DNA from: Thereva unica
Lineage: Eukaryota; Arthropoda; Insecta; Diptera; Therevidae
DNA length: 64,000 nt
Reading direction: 5' to 3'
NCBI GenBank assembly: GCA_949987705.1
Contig: CATLJY010000888.1
Coordinates: 1 to 64,000 of the forward strand
Positions within the stretch are counted from its first letter, which is position 1. Every line of letters starts with the position of its first letter. Shown one piece after another: positions 9,136 to 19,265 of the stretch. A model generated the notes under the pieces. The model did not search any database. It was not told the origin of the DNA and saw only the letters and a program-made list of their open reading frames with translations. Both the position numbers and the translations under genes were made by a program.

Positions 9136-10974
9136 TTAGTCGTCATCATTTATTTCTAGATTCGGCTCATATTTTATGTTGTGTTTTTTTATTATATCGA
9201 GCATATCCTCAAATATGCGCTGGTACCACTGGATCTGGCGGTTTCCCTCCTCCAGCTGCTTCACGATTACCATATCCTTCGCTGCGATCACTCTGTCCTT
9301 TTCCTCCAGCTTCTTCAAGAGCTCCATCCGGACTTGGCGCACCTCTTCGTAGACCCGCGCCTGGAAATCATTCATCGCAATCTGGGCCCTTATGGAATTC
9401 ATCAGCTGATCGGGTTGGTCGCGTTGCAGCAGCTTCACCTTATTGGCGGCGATAAAAAAATACACGTTCTCCTCCACCGAGTTGCTAACCTCAAATGGTA
9501 TATCGTGCTGGTCAATCTCGCCAAATAAGTCTTTACAGCTGACGCACCACTTTTCGCCCACTTTTGTCACGTCGCGCAGATTGTAGGCCTTGTGATTAGT
9601 TTTGAGTATCTCGCTCACGTCCTGCCACCCCTCCGGGTACACCAGCGCCATAAACAAGAGTGCATGCGGCGGCAGCGGTTTGGCAATAAAGTAGTGCGAC
9701 TTGCATCGTCGAGAACGCGGTACAGGCGTACTGCTCCACTGCTTCACTCCATGAAAAGTAGATTCGTTACGCGCCTCGTTCACCGCGTCAAAAACCATCT
9801 CCGTCTCCTTGCACGACGCCTCAGGATTACTAACGTACATGATTGTATTGAGTAAATGCTTGGTCGACATGATCCTCTTGCTCAGCTTCGTATACACAAA
9901 CTTATTGGGCCGAGTTGCACTACGAATCCTCCGCTGGCCGCCTGGGAACCGCATGCCATCCACCAGTCGCTCAAACTCCTCAAGATGTTCGGCCTTCACG
10001 ACCACCACGCAGTGCCGGTGGTAAAATTCAAGGTTCTCAGGGTCACCCGCGTTACATAGACACCAGTAAGGCAGCACACAGAACTTGGCGGCATTTTCTG
10101 TAGCGACCTTGAAAAATTGATCCCACACCTGCCACCGGAACGAGTAGTGATACCATTTATACGCAGTCCCACCCATGTAAAAAAGCCGGATCCAGTGTGG
10201 GTCGAGATTGTTTTCGATGGTAAACTTGAGTCCCAGCGTGTGCCGCATAAATTCACGCCTTCCCGTTCGAGCATCCATATCCTTTGATTTACTTTTAAAT
10301 TTCGTCTTTGTTGTATCCCTCATCTCCATCAGCGGCTCGGGCGTATGAGGCTGAAACCTACGGGGACCAAAAATATCTGGAATTTGCTGTGGGACGCCAC
10401 CAAAATCCATCGACATCAATTCATCCGCGATGGGTATTTCCTCCGCAAAAGAATCTGGCAACTCGTCAAACTTGCGCTCGTATATGTATCTGCGACCTGC
10501 TTTATACCATGCGTCACAATCTTTGCATTTCAAATAGAGTTCGCTGCGGATACGCTTTCTTGGCGGTTCTACTGGTTCCTCTGGCTCTGCATGGCTCGGT
10601 CCAGCCTCAGGCTCGTCACGCTCATCGCGCTGTCGCTGCAGCAGCGCTTTCAAGCACGCCAGCCGGTGCTCGTAATTATTATTATTCGATCGCTTATTCC
10701 ACCGGTAATCATTACACCAAATGCACACCTGCAGTACCTTCTGCTTATGGTTGTTTTCAATATGGCGGCCGTAAAAGCGCGGCAAAACTAATTCCGGACA
10801 CAACCGACACACCAGCAGCTGCTGGCTATTCTGTACTTGATTTTCATAATTCTTCTTCCCCGAATTAGTTAAATGGTTCTTCATCCCGAAATCAACTGAA
10901 TGCCTCTTGGTCCCGAAATCAACTAAACAAACATCAGAATTGAGCTCACATTTATAGGTAATCATGCAACCCAA
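9136..10974 (-). CDS. Zinc-finger protein with HRH motif and C-terminal coiled coil
   Basis: 612 residues. The N-terminal region has the ligands C56-x2-C59-x11-H71-x4-H76 then C84-x2-C87-x15-H103-x3-C107. The same double finger forms most of the 114-residue protein at 15411-15755, so the two are paralogues. A basic, acidic-flanked linker (PPRKRIR) may be a nuclear signal. The middle (about 250-420) is a compact domain with H319-R-H321 inside YHRHCVVVV, which recalls the HUH motif of rolling-circle nucleases, although I see no clear catalytic tyrosine partner. The last 90 residues are coiled-coil-like. Likely a nuclear DNA- or RNA-binding protein; function inferred. Confidence 0.7.
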   Translation of the reverse strand: MGCMITYKCELNSDVCLVDFGTKRHSVDFGMKNHLTNSGKKNYENQVQNSQQLLVCRLCPELVLPRFYGRHIENNHKQKVLQVCIWCNDYRWNKRSNNNNYEHRLACLKALLQRQRDERDEPEAGPSHAEPEEPVEPPRKRIRSELYLKCKDCDAWYKAGRRYIYERKFDELPDSFAEEIPIADELMSMDFGGVPQQIPDIFGPRRFQPHTPEPLMEMRDTTKTKFKSKSKDMDARTGRREFMRHTLGLKFTIENNLDPHWIRLFYMGGTAYKWYHYSFRWQVWDQFFKVATENAAKFCVLPYWCLCNAGDPENLEFYHRHCVVVVKAEHLEEFERLVDGMRFPGGQRRIRSATRPNKFVYTKLSKRIMSTKHLLNTIMYVSNPEASCKETEMVFDAVNEARNESTFHGVKQWSSTPVPRSRRCKSHYFIAKPLPPHALLFMALVYPEGWQDVSEILKTNHKAYNLRDVTKVGEKWCVSCKDLFGEIDQHDIPFEVSNSVEENVYFFIAANKVKLLQRDQPDQLMNSIRAQIAMNDFQARVYEEVRQVRMELLKKLEEKDRVIAAKDMVIVKQLEEGNRQIQWYQRIFEDMLDIIKKHNIKYEPNLEINDDD

Positions 10975-13900
10975 CAGTCCTAACGAAGAGTCCTAATACT
11001 ATAATAATAAGACTTAACTTTGATGACGTCATCAGGCCGTGCCAAGGAGGAGGTTACGCTCAGTAAAGCTGGACCAGAAACAGTTCTGTCGATCGGTGAT
11101 CTGTTTGTCGAAGTGTACTTTTGTGACCTTTGACCCCGGTAGTCTCAAGGAGGGGGTCACGCTCAGCGGAGTAAGGGGGTGGACAGCTAAATTTCGACAA
11201 GGATCTTTTTCGCGCTCGCCGAAAACCAAGTCCAGAAAAGTTTGTTACGGGGATTCCCCGCGACACGTCTGGACATGTCTCGAGACTCAAGGAGGGATAG
11301 GCGCCAGCTTTTCAAGGAGGAGGTCACGCTCGGCGGAGGCAAGGAGGGGGGGGGGGTCATACATCATGTCGGGTTGGGCAATAAATAATTTCGGTGATCG
11401 GAGAACAATCTGTCGCAGTGTGCCTTTATGACCCTTGACCCCCCCCCCCCATGACGTCATCTGGCCGTGTCAAGGTGGATGTCCGAACATGCTGCGATGA
11501 CGTCAAAAAAACTTTAGGCGGTAGGGGAGCTGCCTGCTTCACTCCTCACCAACTAAAGTCTAATGAGTGAATGAATGAAATTTATACCAGCGATGTGCAC
11601 TCGTCGGCGGTTCGACACCGACTGAGCATTTCTGTCATTCCGTCACGCGCCTTTAGACATTTTCATACAAAAGAGCTTTTTCCGGCAACTCGACTATAAA
11701 TTAAGCGGTGGCTTCGCGCGCGACCCATTCACTCATTAAACTTTAGTTGGTGAGGAGTGAAGCAGGCAGCTCCTCTACCGCCTAAAGTTTTTTTTAATTA
11801 ATAATTAATGCTTAAGAATGGGCTCGAGCTCCTCGGGGTGTGCAGCTCTCGATGTCTCGAGCAGCGGATCGAAATCGTGAGGTGCACTTTTGTGACCTTG
11901 AAACCACTGCCCGCATGCTTAAGAATGGCTGACGCTCCCCGGGGTGTGCGGCTCTCGATGTCTCGAGCAGCTGATCGAAATCGTGAGGTGCACTTTTGTG
12001 ACCTTGAAACCACTGGCGACTTGACAGCAGTGTCTATACTGCAATTTTATTACATCTCCGCGTGAAAGCTTCAAATCCGCCATGTTTTCTCAATATGTCA
12101 AATTTATTTCCAGACAAATGCTCAGAAATAAATGGCATACGATATGGTTTACAATATATGGCATGCAAAATGTTATTTCTATATTTACACCGTCTCCATT
12201 GGCAATTTCGAAACAATAACATATGGCAGGCAATTTTTCATTGCCAGTGTAGACGGGGGTTAATACAATTGACCGCACCACGCAGTACTCCCCTATTTGT
12301 TCGAGTCTCAAAAATGTACCAGAGGTCTGCACTCGTCGGCGGTTCGACACCGACTGAGCATTTCTGTCATTCCGTCACGCGCCTTTAGACATTTTCATAC
12401 AAAAGAGCTTTTTCCGGCAACTCGACTATAAATTGAGCTGTGGCTTCGCGCGCGACCCATTCACTCATTAAACTTTAGTTGGTGAGGAGTGAAGCAGGCA
12501 GCTCCTCTACCGCCTAAATTTTTTTTTAATTAATAATTAATGCTTAAGAATGGGCTGGCGCTCCCCGGGGCGTGCAGCTCTCGATGTCTCGAGCAGCGGT
12601 TCGACATCGTGAGGTGCACTTTTGTGACCTTGAAACCACTGCCCGCATGCTTAAGAATGGCTGACGCTCCCCGGGGTGTGCGGCTCTCGATGTCTCGAGC
12701 AGCTGATCGAAATCGTGAAGTGCACTTTGGTGACCTTGAAACCACTGGCGACTTGACAGCAGTGTCTATACTGCAATTTTATTACATCTCCGCGTGAAAG
12801 CTTCAAATCCGCCATGTTTTCTCAATATGTCAAATTTATTTCCAGACAAATGCTCAGAAATAAATGGCATACGATATGGTTTACAATATATGGCATGCAA
12901 AATGTTATTTCTATATTTACACCGTCTCCATTGGCAATTTCGAAACAATAACATATGGCAGGCAATTTTTCATTGCCAGTGTAGACGGGGGTTAATACAA
13001 TTGACCGCACCACGCAGTACTCCCCTATTTGTTCGAGTCTCAAAAATGTACCAGAGGTCTGCACTCGTCGGCGGTCGCTGCACGACTGAGCATTTCTGTC
13101 ATTCCGTCACGCGCCTTTAGACATTTTCATACAAAAGAGCTTTTTCCGGCAACTCGACTATAAATTAAGCGGTGGCTTCGCGCGCGACCCATTCACTCAT
13201 TAAACTTTAGTTGGTGAGGAGTGAAGCAGGCAGCTCCTCTACCGCCTAAAGTTTTTTTTAATTAATAATTAATGCTTAAGAATGGGCTGGCGCTCCCCGG
13301 GGCGTGCAGCTCTCGATGTCTCGAGCAGCGGTTCGACATCGTGAGGTGCACTTTTGTGACCTTGAAACCACTGCCCGCATGCTTAAGAATGGCTGACGCT
13401 CCCCGGGGTGTGCGGCTCTCGATGTCTCGAGCAGCTGATCGAAATCGTGAGGTGCACTTTGGTGACCTTTGACCCCGGTAGTCTCAAGGAGGGGGTCAGG
13501 CCCAGCGGGAGTAAGGAGGGGGTTACGCTCAGTAAAGCTGGACCAGAAACAGTTCTGTCGATCGGTGATCTGTTTGTCGAAGTGTACCTTTGTGACCTTT
13601 GACCCCGGTAGTCTCAAGGAGGGGGTCACGCTCAGCGGAGTAAGGGGGTGGACAGCTAAATTTCGACAAGTATCTTTTTCGCGCTCGCCGAAAACCAAGT
13701 CCAGAAAAGTTTGTTACGGGGATTCCCCGCGACACGCCTGGACATGTCTCGAGACTCATGGCGGGGTCGGCGCCAGCGTGCCGGGGCGGGGGTCAAAAAT
13801 TTCGTGCTGGAGGCACTGCGCAATTTTCAACTCGAGCTGCTCAACCCGAGGAGCTGCACGCCTCGAGGAGCTCTAGCCATTCTTAATCATTAATTATTAA

Positions 13901-14261
13901 TTAAAAAAAACTTTAGGCGGTAGAGGAGCTGCCTGCTTCACTCCTCACCAACTAAAGTTTAATGAGTGAATGGGTCGCGCGCGAAGCCACCGCTCAATTT
14001 ATAGTCGAGTTGCAGGAAAAAGCTCTTTTGTATGAAAATGTCTAAAGGCGCGTGACGGAATGACAAAAATGCTCAGTCGTGCAGCGACCGCCGACGAGTG
14101 CAGACCTCTGGTGCATTTTTGAGATTCGTGCGGGGCGGGGGTAAAAAAATTCGTGCTGGAGGCACCGCGCTTGATCCAAAGTGCGCGGAAGAGGATGGGG
14201 CGGGGGTAAAAATTTTTTCCCCTCTAAAGCGGTTGCCGATTCTTTCCCTAGTAAAGCGATA
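10975..14261. repeat. First hr cluster with 732-bp tandem duplication
   Basis: Non-coding repeat region. The hr palindrome occurs at 11509-11560 (minus), 11738-11790, 12470-12522 and 13202-13254 (plus), and 13908-13960 (minus), so plus copies are flanked by inverted ones. A unit of exactly 732 bases is repeated from about 11738 to 13260. Each unit carries an AT-rich insert of about 215 bases (12035-12250 and 12767-12982) whose ends are similar and inverted. A separate block of about 240 bases near 11050-11290 recurs at 13520-13760. Long G and C runs occur at 11345-11355 and 11440-11450. Short ORFs here repeat with the units and are not genes. By analogy with baculovirus hrs this may act as enhancer or replication origin. 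Confidence 0.85.
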
Positions 14262-15404
14262 TTAATCCGACTTGACCAACTTCATGTCGACATCCTCATC
14301 CTCGTACAACGAGATATCATTATCATCAATATCGATGGGCATCATCTCTGCGTCATCGAGCCCGTAGAGGGTCGGCGGGCTGTCGCGGCGCGCGCGCTGG
14401 CGGACGTGGCGGTAGGGCACCTCATCGTCGGAGGAAAAATCGGCCCTTTGCCGCTTGGTTGGTGCGGCCACAACATCCATCATGACGGGGTCCGGCACGA
14501 CAGCCCTGCCCCCCTGCCTGCGCTCTTGCTTGTGCAGCAGGCCCTGTTCCTCGGGGGCGACCACCACCGGCCGCGGTTGCACGAACCTCGTCGGCTGCAC
14601 GATGGGTTTCTTGCTGGTGGACGGGGCGTCCGCGATCTGCGACTTGGCAAACCGTGCATTCAGCTTCGAAACATCTGACCTGCCGCTCGAGATCAGCGAT
14701 ATATCGGAACGGTCGTCAGAGGAAGAGTCGCTCGTCAAGATAATTGGCTTTGGCTGCCTATAGATTGGTTGTGGCGGTGGCTTGGGTACTGCGACTGGCT
14801 CTGGCGCGACTGGTTCCGGTTCTGGTTCTGGATCGGGACGCGGGGGCGGGGGCACGACGACCTCTTCTTCATCACTACTCTCGCTCTCACCATCACTGTC
14901 GATCTCGCTGACGGGTCGCGGGCTCTGGGGGATGTCCCGCTCGGCGCTCTCGGCCGGCACGGGCGGCGGGCACTCTTCACCGTCGGCGTAAAAGTGCGCG
15001 GGCATGCGCAGAGTGATGGAAAACTGCGTATTGATGCACGACAACACCCCCCGCGCCGCATTGGTTCGCGGCACAACGACCAGCCGGCCGCCCGAATCGA
15101 CGCCATTGTCGACCAACTGTAGCTTGAAATATTTTTTGCAGTCAATTTTAAAGATTGAATGACTCTTTATAAATTCTAAATATTTATTCAAAACTTCATA
15201 TATACACTTTATCGAACTAAATGTTTTATCGACACGCGCAGACACGTATCGCACACAAACATGGTCATCTATGGGGATATACTCGATTATGCCAATTTGT
15301 GAATCATTCACGCCAAACACACCGATTGTCGCGGGGCTAATTATGTCTTCTGAAAAAAACAAAACCTTGAAATTATCTGGTATCGGCAAATCAGACGTCG
15401 CCAT
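14262..15404 (-). CDS. Acidic, proline-rich protein (380 aa), unknown function
   Basis: Residues 1-150 form an ordered domain; from about 150 the protein is low-complexity, with serine-aspartate clusters (SDGESESSDEEE), a proline run alternating with E/P/D, several basic patches (KRQR, RQRARR) and a final very acidic tail rich in D and E. This looks like a phosphorylated, largely disordered nuclear or tegument-like protein. The start follows GAGTAAGT-ATG, a late motif, and is seven bases from the end of the next gene upstream (15411). No family recognised. Confidence 0.7.
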   Translation of the reverse strand: MATSDLPIPDNFKVLFFSEDIISPATIGVFGVNDSQIGIIEYIPIDDHVCVRYVSARVDKTFSSIKCIYEVLNKYLEFIKSHSIFKIDCKKYFKLQLVDNGVDSGGRLVVVPRTNAARGVLSCINTQFSITLRMPAHFYADGEECPPPVPAESAERDIPQSPRPVSEIDSDGESESSDEEEVVVPPPPRPDPEPEPEPVAPEPVAVPKPPPQPIYRQPKPIILTSDSSSDDRSDISLISSGRSDVSKLNARFAKSQIADAPSTSKKPIVQPTRFVQPRPVVVAPEEQGLLHKQERRQGGRAVVPDPVMMDVVAAPTKRQRADFSSDDEVPYRHVRQRARRDSPPTLYGLDDAEMMPIDIDDNDISLYEDEDVDMKLVKSD

Positions 15405-15410
15405 ACTTAC

Positions 15411-15755
15411 TCATTTGCCCAGCTTGCTCTTGAGGCACTCTGTGCGGTGGCGGTACTGTTCCGTGCCATCACCCGACCTCTGCTTCCAGGTATATTGGTT
15501 GCACCACAAACACGTCTGGCGGATGTGGCTGGCGTGCTCCTTCTCGATGTGCCGGTTCATGTATTTGGGCTGCAACTCGAATCCGCATTTTGCGCACCGC
15601 ACCACTTCCTTGCTTGTTGATACTAAGTAGTCGTATTGCATTTTAAGCGCGTACCGCTTCGTGTTGGAGCGAAAATTGTCGTACTTGGAAGAAGAAGAGC
15701 CACTGCCGTCCTTTGAAGAGGAACCACCGTATTTCGATTGTTTGCTTGCGTCCAT
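15411..15755 (-). CDS. Small double zinc-finger protein (114 aa)
   Basis: A serine/glycine/lysine-rich N-terminus (1-35) precedes the ligands C54-x2-C57-x11-H69-x4-H74 and C82-x2-C85-x17-H103-x3-C107. Spacing and surrounding residues match the N-terminus of the 612-residue protein at 9136-10974, including the shared R-H-I-E-x-x-H and W-C-N-x-Y-x-W cores. A CAGT lies on its coding strand about 25 bases before the ATG. As a stand-alone finger it may compete with, or work with, the larger paralogue in binding nucleic acid; this is inference. Confidence 0.7.
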   Translation of the reverse strand: MDASKQSKYGGSSSKDGSGSSSSKYDNFRSNTKRYALKMQYDYLVSTSKEVVRCAKCGFELQPKYMNRHIEKEHASHIRQTCLWCNQYTWKQRSGDGTEQYRHRTECLKSKLGK

Positions 15756-15845
15756 TCAGCTAAAGTGCTCTCGAGAAACTGATAGAGAAGAGGTCTCGGG
15801 CCGGGTTTTTAGAGTTGCCGGAGGCCATCCCCTCCCATTAGTAAG

Positions 15846-17891
15846 ATGTTTCATAACCGATCATTGTTTGACAAGCTCAAGTACGCTATTGGCCCGCGGT
15901 TGCTGCCCATATTGATTGTGATATGCCTTGTTGTTGTTGGTTATTTTATTTACAGACAAATACAGAGTTCAGTTGCAATAAAAACATACTCGAGCCGTTA
16001 TCTCGCGCTGATACTGGACTATTGCAAGGCGTTTGCTTTGTTACCCAGTGATCAAATCGATGTGCTGATATCCACTTTTGATTTCAACAGCCCCGATATG
16101 CTGCCGCCCGTCATGATGGATCCCACTTATGTGGAGGCGAATCACCGGTGGTACTCGTACGCAGAGGTGTTTGGGAAGATGACTGCCACAATTCACAGGA
16201 TGATGGCGGCGACCATAGATCCGGATTCGCGCCACTACAAGAGCGAAAAGATTTGGAAAATTGTGCGATTCTACATCGGCAAGGTCGCGCTCAAGCTGCC
16301 CACTACGCCTGCACAAACAAAATTTCCGTGGGGCGACAATTGGTATCAGTTTTCCATCACGTACCCGCTATTTTTGGTGTCTAGTGTATTCCTCGAGATG
16401 AAGCTGTTTGGTCGCGTCACCGAATTCAATGTGCTGCACCTCTCCAAATATATCACAAATTACTTTCAACACGGCCCCCAAGCGAACGGCATATACTCGA
16501 TGGGCTGGCGGCGCGATGGGCCGAACGCAATCATGATGGCTGTCCCGATGATTGGCGGCAATCTCTTTCAAAAAACCTTTGACCCCTCGCACAATGGCTA
16601 CAAGTACGTCCACGAGGAGGTCCAGCTAAACTCGGTGCACAGCGGCGAGGGCATATTTCCCGACGGTTCCTACATCACGCACACCACGTTGCGGGGGTTT
16701 GGTTACCCGACTTCCGCATTCGCCGATTATGTGCTGGTCAGCAGGTTTTTCGAGCTGGACTCGGTGGCGCGGCTGACCAGCGCCCTGCGCAAGATTGAGC
16801 ACCCCACCATCAGGATGCACTTTGCGCCGTGGTTCACGCGCACCAGCAGCCTCAGTTCGGCCTTTTCAAAGTACGGGGGCTACGGATTCTACGTGCTGGA
16901 CCATATGCGTGGGGTGTGCGCCAAGACCTCAAACTGGTACATTGGCTTCAATGGCCAGAACATGGCGTTGTGCTTCTACGAGTCGGACAAGACCGATTGG
17001 TTCTGGGCGCAGTTTTGGTTCTCGGCCCGCATGTTCCTGTACCACGAGTCGTCGCTCTACAGCGCAGAGTCGCCAGTCGTCCAAAAATCGCTACTCACCT
17101 ACTACCCCGGCGTGTTGAGCTACGGCAACCGGACCATTGAGCTGCCCTCAACCAGGACGACCACCGACACCAAGATGCCCAGCGTGGCCGTATCGATGAT
17201 TTGCAGCTTTGAGAATGCCATCGGGATGTACAACAAGTACCTAATCGATCAGACGGATGAGGTGTTTGACGTGGAGGAGCTGACCCTACTGACAGAGGGC
17301 GGACTGCACTGCGTGTACAAGATTAGGCCCGATATATCCCTAGCGGCGCAGTACCCGATCACGATCGCCTGCAACATTGGAAACTACGACGCGACCGAAC
17401 AAACCACAGGTGTGAGCCAGGGCTACAAGTTTGAAAATAATTACACCTTTGTGCACAATATCGATGGCACGGGGAAGGTGCTGCTAGACAAGGTGACGGA
17501 CCCCAATATTGCCAAGAAGGAAAAACTCACGGCGCTCCAGCTGCAGCCCCGGATTCGCGTGGTCGACGGGGAGCAAGTCTGCATCGGCGGCTTCTCCACC
17601 GGCCACTCCATGCAGGACGAACTGCTCGAGATGCCTAAAACCAACGAGATCAAATCGAGATTGTTTACATTAAGATTTGCCGATGACCACCTATTCCTGA
17701 CCGATGCCAAGGAACGGCGGGTGGCCATCTCCAACGATATGGGCACCACTTTCCGTACATCGATATCGGTGCCCGAAAAGGTCATTGTCGATAATGTGGG
17801 GTCGTCGTACAAGGCAAACAACTCGGTAAAATTCAACAGAAATTACCAGACTGTGATAAAGACGCGTTACCAGATGATTGTAAATATCTAA
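15846..17891 (+). CDS. odv-e66: ODV-E66-like envelope protein
   Basis: 681 residues with an N-terminal membrane anchor at about 19-38 (LLPILIVICLVVVGYFIYR) and a large luminal domain. ODV-E66 of baculoviruses is an occlusion-derived-virion envelope protein whose ectodomain is a chondroitin lyase used in gut infection. The family pattern is visible in NWYQFSITYPLF, the PNAIMMAVPMIGG stretch and GEGIFPDGSYITH, the last corresponding to the conserved D-G-S/F-Y active-site area. Length is close to that of baculovirus ODV-E66. The ATG follows TAGTAAG directly, so it is a late gene. Start of a short co-oriented run with two small membrane protein genes. Confidence 0.85.
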   Translation: MFHNRSLFDKLKYAIGPRLLPILIVICLVVVGYFIYRQIQSSVAIKTYSSRYLALILDYCKAFALLPSDQIDVLISTFDFNSPDMLPPVMMDPTYVEANHRWYSYAEVFGKMTATIHRMMAATIDPDSRHYKSEKIWKIVRFYIGKVALKLPTTPAQTKFPWGDNWYQFSITYPLFLVSSVFLEMKLFGRVTEFNVLHLSKYITNYFQHGPQANGIYSMGWRRDGPNAIMMAVPMIGGNLFQKTFDPSHNGYKYVHEEVQLNSVHSGEGIFPDGSYITHTTLRGFGYPTSAFADYVLVSRFFELDSVARLTSALRKIEHPTIRMHFAPWFTRTSSLSSAFSKYGGYGFYVLDHMRGVCAKTSNWYIGFNGQNMALCFYESDKTDWFWAQFWFSARMFLYHESSLYSAESPVVQKSLLTYYPGVLSYGNRTIELPSTRTTTDTKMPSVAVSMICSFENAIGMYNKYLIDQTDEVFDVEELTLLTEGGLHCVYKIRPDISLAAQYPITIACNIGNYDATEQTTGVSQGYKFENNYTFVHNIDGTGKVLLDKVTDPNIAKKEKLTALQLQPRIRVVDGEQVCIGGFSTGHSMQDELLEMPKTNEIKSRLFTLRFADDHLFLTDAKERRVAISNDMGTTFRTSISVPEKVIVDNVGSSYKANNSVKFNRNYQTVIKTRYQMIVNI

Positions 17892-17897
17892 ATAAGA

Positions 17898-18194
17898 ATG
17901 TCGGCTGAAGACAAGTATCGAGCCTTCTTGAAAGAAAACTACGACTACCTATCTGATGCGCGCATCGACCGGCTATTGAAGCATATCCGCGATAACAATA
18001 TATCGCTGGCCGATGACGCAAACTACTCGGATATTACCAATAATTACCTATCGAGTGAGAGCGCGCCCAGCAGCGGACAGCGCGTATCATTCTTCATCGG
18101 GCTGGCACTGGGGCTGATTGTGTGTATCATTTCGAATTTTCTGATTCTGGCTGTGCAATTTGTCGGACTCGTCAACAATGTTGAATATATCTAG
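17898..18194 (+). CDS. Small membrane protein (98 aa)
   Basis: A soluble, charged N-terminal 60 residues followed by a membrane segment at about 65-90 (FFIGLALGLIVCIISNFLIL). It starts six bases after odv-e66 and its ATG follows AATAAGA, a late motif overlapping the odv-e66 stop. Its 3' end overlaps the next gene by 17 bases. Family not recognised; late timing and context suggest a virion envelope protein. Confidence 0.65.
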   Translation: MSAEDKYRAFLKENYDYLSDARIDRLLKHIRDNNISLADDANYSDITNNYLSSESAPSSGQRVSFFIGLALGLIVCIISNFLILAVQFVGLVNNVEYI

Positions 18195-18453
18195 AGAGTG
18201 TGTGCGGCAGGAGGGCATGTTGCGGTGCTGGGCCGAGGGCGACGTGCTGCTGGACCTGCCAATCTCTGGACTGAAGGAGGAATTTGGCGCCCGCGAGTCG
18301 CTCTTGCCCGTGTTGATTGTGCTGGGACTACTGCTGCTCGTTATGGTGGCCGTACTCGTGCTGGCTGGTGCCTCGACACTTTTGCTGCGTAAGATGCGAA
18401 CCCTAGCCGAAGATCAAGCCATCTATTCTGTATTGTTTCCAATAAACCGTTAA
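18178..18453 (+). CDS. Small membrane protein (91 aa)
   Basis: The first ATG of this frame is at 18178, inside the end of the preceding gene, giving 91 residues with a long hydrophobic segment at about 44-68 (LLPVLIVLGLLLLVMVAVLVL). The 17-base overlap with the gene before it, and no separate promoter, suggest expression from the same transcript. It is followed by an A/T run at about 18462-18480. Unknown function, probable envelope protein. Confidence 0.6.
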   Translation: MLNISRECVRQEGMLRCWAEGDVLLDLPISGLKEEFGARESLLPVLIVLGLLLLVMVAVLVLAGASTLLLRKMRTLAEDQAIYSVLFPINR

Positions 18454-18500
18454 ATCGTAGCTGAAAAAAATCTTTTTTTTTCGATGGGGGATCAAATAAT

Positions 18501-18986
18501 CTAGAGGGATTGGGCCCGCACATACCCAATAAAGAGCTCGGCGTCGGTGTCGTTGTAATCGGCCAGCTCGATGAGGTGTGCGCGCCGATCGCGGATGAAA
18601 CAGATGAATGTCCGTATGCGCCGATCTCTAAAATGGCCCTGACAGCCGAGTATGTGGCGGTACAACAGCAACTGGAGGCGATATTTGTTGACGCTGTTGT
18701 TGTATATAGATCGTGGCGTGAGTTTTTCACGCGCGATGGCGTCAATGGTGGCGTGATCGAGGTGGGAAAACTTCCAGTCGACAATCGCGATATCATTGCC
18801 AGGGGTCATTTCGAAAATGGCGTCGATCGACCCACGGATCTGCTGGTGCGAACACGTGTACTCTGTGTGCATTAGCGTCCAGTCAGCAATTTGGCGCTGG
18901 AGTTCCGGGAAATACTGGGCTAGGGTGTTTGAGTTTAGGGCATTTTTTAAAAGAACATGCTTTTTCAGACCGCGCAATAACTGCAT
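18501..18986 (-). CDS. PD-(D/E)XK nuclease of RecB/Cas4-like type
   Basis: 161 residues. Three motifs of the RecB-type nuclease fold are in order: G52-S-I-D54, then IVD70-W-K72 after a beta-hairpin-sized gap, and Q105-x3-Y109 in KYRLQLLLYRHIL. The Asp-Asp-x-Lys centre would bind the metal and cut DNA; the Q-x3-Y helix is typical of RecB-like members. No iron-sulfur cysteines of Cas4 are seen. A TTTAAGG late motif lies about 10 bases before the ATG. A role in DNA recombination or genome maturation is likely, by analogy with phage and herpesvirus alkaline nucleases. Confidence 0.7.
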   Translation of the reverse strand: MQLLRGLKKHVLLKNALNSNTLAQYFPELQRQIADWTLMHTEYTCSHQQIRGSIDAIFEMTPGNDIAIVDWKFSHLDHATIDAIAREKLTPRSIYNNSVNKYRLQLLLYRHILGCQGHFRDRRIRTFICFIRDRRAHLIELADYNDTDAELFIGYVRAQSL

Positions 18987-19073
18987 TCTTTGTCCTTAAA
19001 TACTGCACAAGGTTAAAAGAACAATGGCGTTATTTGTGCTATTTGCGGATTTGCTCTGGATTTCCGGGAAAAG

Positions 19074-19163
19074 CACACGGCACCAACAATATATGGGCAT
19101 GCGCGTCCGGTCGTTGCCCAACTACACACGGCACCAACAATATACGGGCGCGTGTGTCCGGTC
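19074..19163. repeat. 39-bp imperfect direct repeat pair
   Basis: Two copies, 19074-19112 and 19125-19163, begin CACACGGCACCAACAATATA and end TCCGGTC, with a few mismatches. They lie upstream of the secreted peptide gene at 19266 and might be regulatory; nothing else is known. Confidence 0.6.
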
Positions 19164-19265
19164 AGCAATGGTGCAATTGTTGATTCGACTGTTTATGCAA
19201 AGTCAAAGTACGCAGTAACTGCATTTAAATAGCGCTGCCGAGCTCTACATGATAAAGTTTTGAAA

